64,000 nt of DNA from Hyaloperonospora brassicae (lineage: Eukaryota > Oomycota > Peronosporomycetes > Peronosporales > Peronosporaceae): assembly GCA_947650285.1 (NCBI GenBank), contig CANTFL010001141.1, positions 1 through 64,000 of the forward strand. Direction: 5' to 3'. The position numbers and the translations under genes were made by a program. Shown here in pieces: positions 58,501-64,000 of this stretch. The notes below the pieces were generated by a model. It made no database searches. It was not told where the DNA came from and worked only from the letters and a program-made list of their open reading frames with translations. The stretch's first letter is position 1. The number at the start of each line of letters is the position of its first letter.

Positions 58501-61500
58501 ATGATTGGGTCTGGCTGTAGCGTTCAGCCAATAAAATAAGCAAATACATTTGTAGCCGCCGTTTGAGCTTTTATCGGGTCTAATATAAATCGAATAGCAA
58601 AGTATTCATCATAAAGCTAATGTTGGTTCTCCAGCACAATTAAAATTGGATTCATAGGTAGCATCACAGACTACTGCATGATTGTTGCGCATTGATAAGC
58701 TACGACTTATAATGTTATCTGTACAGTATTACCATATTGTGTATCTATTGAAAAATAAACGCATTTGGTGGTGGGCTCATGCATGAAATTATTTTATATG
58801 GCATATTTCTGGCGCTGTGATATAAAACGATCTAAGTCTACCTTGAATAGATACAAACAGTTAAGTCATGTATTTTTTTTGACAAAATTTTGGGAAGCGT
58901 CTATTATCTAACATCGATCCTTCATGGGTGCGTGCATTATACCGAATATATATATGATTGGCAGCTTGCTAAGAGTAACGCCTTTTGCACAATCTGTAAG
59001 CATTTAGATAAAAATATTTTATTAGTTCGAATGGGGCCGTACATTGAGATGCTTTCGAAGACATCATCTTTGCCCGTGACAGAAATTTATTGACCTCATC
59101 CGATTTGCTACCTTGTGAAAACATTTGTAATTGCACAAAATGACCAGGCGCCACGGGACAAGTCTAAAGATGGGAGTCTGATAAACTAATATCAAGCGGA
59201 ACGTTGAATTTTTTAAAAATTAGACATGGACGTATACGCAATCTTTCAATGACAAGCTTATGTACCGTTTACAAAACATGTTGTAGGTGCCAACATAGAG
59301 TTTATAAATCGGAATAATATCAACTTACATGTATCTTGTACTGATTAACATCACCCGTCACCTTATTACGAGCTATAAGCCCAAAGAACATGTTGTCGTC
59401 CAACCTCATGCGGCAACACTTCTTTAAATGGCCATTGGGCAAATTGACTAACGATCACTATGTCCAAGTGATGTATCATATGTTTTTGGTGGCTAAGGTC
59501 AATAAACTCGCCAAGCTACGTGACCTGTCCTAGGCTTTGCCAAAATTAATCCCACTTACCTCGCACAAGTTCATTGACAATATATAATAGGTTCAAAACA
59601 TATTTATCAGCTCAGCTCATTGTAAAAAATAGCAAAAACGTTACCGTTTTTAAATCATACTACTCTTCGCAAATTTTTGTGAAGCGTCTAGCCCGTTTTA
59701 TACTTTTGGGGTAATGTGTAGAAAACTCAAACGGGATGGTTGAAATACCATTCAAAGTCGGTGGTAGGTATGGTATAGCAAAGGCACCAAGAATTAAACA
59801 CATCATGCAAAGTGTATTTGCTTGACCATACCTAGGTTTGATTTTGCAAATCCTATATTTTATAAATTGACATAGATATGTTCCAAGGCTATATTTCTAA
59901 ATCGTTATCGCAAATAATGCAGGAGAGAAGCTATAGCACGGCATTTATAGTAAATAAGTTAATGAGGATAAGCGTTTGCGTTAAAATTGAGGTCTACAAA
60001 TATGTGCGCGGTTTACTTATGACCAATAATTATAATGTTGATGTCCGTGGCCAGCAAAATTTCAGGAACGCACAGGAGTTATGTCTTCAGGAGTTAGAAA
60101 CCTAGTTGTCTATGCGTATAACCACTGAATACCTAATGAATATTGGCCCAAGCCTTTACGGTGTATATTACCCTTGATTGTAGCAAGACTTTGTTCACTG
60201 CCTATATGAACTATAATATAGTTAAATACAAATTATGGGTACGATAAAGCTTCAAGCGTCGCTTGTGAAGGCACTCTTCATCTGTATGTACAGCGATAGT
60301 TCTAAGGCGAATACATGTGTATTCGCAACAATGTAATCTCTATATTATATACTCACATTTTTACGACGTGCAAGAGCTGCCAGAACATGCATAGTTAACA
60401 AATATAAGTCTTCGTGATCAGATTTGCGGTCAAGCCAAAATATTTATGTCGACATATCCAAGGTTTGGAAAAGTCTGATCTTTTCAAGAAGTGTCGTGCC
60501 GACGTATTATCTGGAAGGTGGTATGTGTTCAAACAGAACGGGAACCAGAATGGATATCGATAAATAAAGCTAACGCTATATTAGATATTCAATGATTGTT
60601 TTGGACTTTCAACATTATTAAATGTAACATGTTTCTGATCGACGATCACCTAAGTGATTATTTTAAGCTCAAGACATTATTATAGGTTTCTAAACAATAT
60701 CTTTTCTAAAAATACATTCATTGCATCTAGAAGTCCTTAATGGCAGCATTCGATGAATGAGCGCATAAACATATGAAACGATAAAAAGTAAAAATACGTG
60801 TCTTATTACCCAATTTCACTTAATATATTAGTTTAAAACTGATTGAATTATCATTTTTTTGCCATATATCGGATGCTCTAAATAATTTAATCAAAATATA
60901 TAATATATGAAGTATCAGAGACGTGATGTGAACTTCATGAGATTGGAATCCAAATGTAAATACTGGATGCCGAACGTATGTTTAATTTATTTTACCTCAG
61001 TTTTGCACGTCTTTGATAGCTTCTCTTGAATATCAATTTACCAAAGAAGCGATCTGGACAGTAAAAATAAAAGTTAGGAACAAGTTTAACGTTGACGGTC
61101 GACTATTAATTCGTTAAATTGTCGTCATAGGCAAGGTTTTAAATTTGCGGTAATATTGTACCGATGGCAGGTGAGATTATTTTGATATTTCAATAAAATT
61201 CAAGTTGATTCGCTTGCATAGCCAGTGCACAAGGCAAGCAGAATATGGACAGTTAATCGGGCAAGAAAAGAAGATTATACACTTCCGCTATGCAATGGTG
61301 ACTTTATCTACTCACTTAACATCCTACTGACTCGTTTTATTGCCTCAACAAAAGGTATAATATTAGTCTTTTACCATTGGTCTATCAAGTGTCGATTATT
61401 TCTCGTGATCCGAATAGCGATGTTCTTATGTACCTTTTAACATTAGATTATTTAATATTTTTCAGCTATATTGATAGAAAATAATCTACCTACAGACTAT

Positions 61501-64000
61501 GAATGCGTGTACAATCTCTTTGGTGGTTCGAGCGAAAAACGTATTTTCTTGGGTTAATAGGTAAACGATAAAACTAATAACGCATCGCATTCCAATTATC
61601 ACAAAATTGATAAGATTAGGTTTCGTTTTAAGATAAAGCTGATCATTGCTGGAAACATTGTTGTGTGCGCGAAGAAATGTTGTTTATAGGATCGGCAATA
61701 ACGATATAATTGAGAAAATCTATTAGATATGCCGAATATCCCGTGGTAGTATTAAAATAGCACAATATACTAATAAGTTACCTTACATAACAGATATTAA
61801 GCTGTATATTATATATGAATGATGCTATGGAAAGTGGAAGATCTTATAATAGGCCCGACAAGCACTTGACAAAGGGAAGGTTCGTGAATCTTGACGTGCG
61901 ACCTATACCTGATTTTTAGAGCCGCAATGCGATTACAAATAAGTATATTAAACTAGGCACAATGTAGCTCACGACATTTTAGCACCAGTTGCAAACAAGC
62001 TTTCTATTACTAGGCAGAAGTTGAAAGAAAAAATAATCTTGGTGATTAAAGAAAGAAGCTGTAAGATTTTGCAAAAAATTACTTAAATACGTAATTTGGT
62101 TTATAAAATTACTCCATGTTTCCCATTACAGTGGGTGTATTTGACGAAGGTGGATAGTAAGGACTCCAGGGGGATACAAGGCAAGGCTTGTTTCATGCGG
62201 CAATTGGCAACCAATAAATTTGATAAAATTATCGCACCCTGATGCAATATTGAAGAATGCACCGTAATTGCAACCTAGTATAATCTTGTATATAAAATGT
62301 AATGCATCTTTATTTGTTATAATCTGAGCGTAAAACAAGTCTTTATTTTGCCTAAGAAACCAAAATTGTTATATGAGCCTACTAAGATGCATAATTATCT
62401 TATTATTTATTAGCAAACCTTTTGGGTAGATAACACGACAGCATAAAAACTAATATTGGTGGAGCCTTTAAGCGATCTTAGTTTGTCTCGAGACAGTGAT
62501 TGAATTTCCTTCATCAAAGATAATATTAGTTTGTGTTTAAGCAGTGCATAATGTACTATTATTTTTACAGTAGTCAGACTGATAAAAGTGTAACAATTAA
62601 TTGTTTATGAACCAAGGTACTTGTAGCCTTCGAGCATTCGAATGCTGTCGTCCAAATTTCTTATAAGAAATGGTGTTGTTTGAAGCAATAATAATTGGTT
62701 TTTAAACAAGTCTAATCACTGCGTATTTATCGAGATGACGATGTTGCATATCGTTTAAAATAATAACTTCATATTGAAATATTTCGAAATTATTTGGATT
62801 GGAATTCAACTTGAATAAGGTAATATAATGTGTTGACGTTGTCAATATAGTATATGTCTAATGTTTAAGCTGTTGCCTATTACGGCCAAATGGACACGGA
62901 AGAGCAACAATCTAATATTCAAGCATAAATGTTGAATATTGAAACATTTCTCTGCAGAAGGTGTAGCAGACATTGTTATATACCCTCACTCGACTTTATG
63001 CCCCATACATAAAATACTATATACAAACAAACTTAGCCCCTACTTCATTTTCTTTACCATTAAGCTCTAAAGATAATATATTTATATAAATTAACACATA
63101 CGTTTGGTTATATATTTAATTGATTATCAAACGTACACTTCTCTCTATATCAGACCTCCGTAAATGACAATTTCTCTAATATTCGAATTACTGGTCTGAT
63201 ATGCATCGGATAACCGAACCTAAATACAAGCTAGATATTGAGTAAAAAATAAACGGATAGGATTGTTAGCGTTTTAAAGACGAAAAATATGTCCTAGCTA
63301 TAATAATCATAGCGCAAATCGAATAGAAAGGATGCTTTTGGATAAAAGTGATAAGAATATACCTGGGATTGTCAGATTAAAACTTTCGTCGAAATAAATG
63401 CTTAAATGTTAGGACGGGGTTCTATCTTTGGCGTGTATGAAAAGAATAAAGTTCCATTAAGTTATATAGCTCCAATAAACAGGATTTTATGCTTATATCA
63501 CAAGTAAGACGCAAACCTATGTGCCTGAAAGTTGTTATGTGAGTTGTACATGAATGTGTAAAGGCCGTTATCGATGTAGATAATTCATACCGGAGATGTC
63601 AATGTATTAAAGAGGACGAATACGTCTTTAAGCAAGTAACATGTCGACCATGGTCATAACTTTTTAAATCTACGCTAAAGCTGAGCTTGTGCCACCATTT
63701 TCTTCATACGACAAAGCTCCTCCTTTTAAAACTTGGAGTACGAGCGTAATAGACCTTATTCCTGTGCAATATACACAATCACATGTCGCCCACGATGATG
63801 TCATTAAGTAATGATAAACAATATTGGTTTTAACACGTCATTCCAATAAAAACGTTTAAATATATGATCTATACAAGCCTGTTCGAATAACACCTAGTTG
63901 GTATCTAGGTAACAAATTTTAAGAAAGGTAGGAGGGTATGCGCTCACATATTAGGACTTCATGATTCTGTCTTAAGGGCCAATTCATATAAGAACGCCAT
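55575..64000. other. AT-rich region without convincing genes
   Basis: Strongly A/T-rich with short frames only (56,431-56,697 minus; 57,667-57,876, 59,878-60,105 and 61,225-61,440 plus). Between 59.4 and 60.6 kb several short stretches read more like protein than background (HFFKWPLGKLTNDHYVQVMY near 59,418; RADVLSGRWYVFKQNGNQ near 60,497), which may be an old degraded gene. I see no tRNA, rRNA, mitochondrial gene or transposon end. Confidence 0.5.

Overview
The window looks like repeat-rich nuclear DNA of an oomycete (Phytophthora or downy-mildew type). This is inferred from the gene and repeat families: small HSF-domain proteins, a chromodomain-bearing Gypsy element, Copia elements, BED/hAT and pogo/Tigger transposons, and a short secreted-protein gene. 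No rRNA, tRNA or CRISPR was recognised. Only three or four loci look like host genes. Almost all other recognisable coding sequence is transposon-derived and mostly broken.

1-12.36 kb: degenerate DNA with a weak minus-strand Ty3-like gag trace (1.6-2.5 kb), a BED/hAT transposase pseudogene (6.06-7.96 kb) and a minus-strand LINE reverse-transcriptase relic (9.48-9.94 kb). A complete solo LTR (9,946-10,484) sits beside the LINE relic, with its AAATA target duplication intact.

12.36-32.09 kb: a nested transposon stack. The outermost and most decayed element is Copia-2 (LTRs 12,358-12,643 and 31,847-32,086). Its gag region holds a second, reverse-oriented copy of the solo LTR (13,918-15,493), which is itself split by a hAT fragment (14,077-15,139) with an 8-bp duplication. 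Its RNase H region is split by a chromodomain Gypsy element (19,004-31,440). The Gypsy integrase is in turn split by Copia-1 (23,993-28,696) with a perfect CTCTG duplication. Removing each insertion rejoins the interrupted sequence, so the order of events can be read directly.

32.1-48 kb: the gene-bearing part. Two HSF-type DNA-binding genes face each other tail to tail (33,419-34,048 plus; 35,580-36,199 minus, the second frameshifted). A decayed membrane-protein-like frame lies at 41.0-42.2 kb. A 135-residue predicted secreted basic protein lies at 42,350-42,757 minus, behind an oomycete-like initiator. Relics of the same Gypsy LTR family lie at 43.7-44.8 kb and 48.75-48.99 kb, and a decayed coiled-coil-type coding region at 46.2-47.7 kb.

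48-64 kb: visibly AT-rich DNA without convincing genes. It contains one well-preserved pogo/Tigger transposon (52,636-54,945) with terminal inverted repeats, TA duplications, a four-exon transposase and one premature stop, and a long (ATGT)n microsatellite at 55.4 kb.
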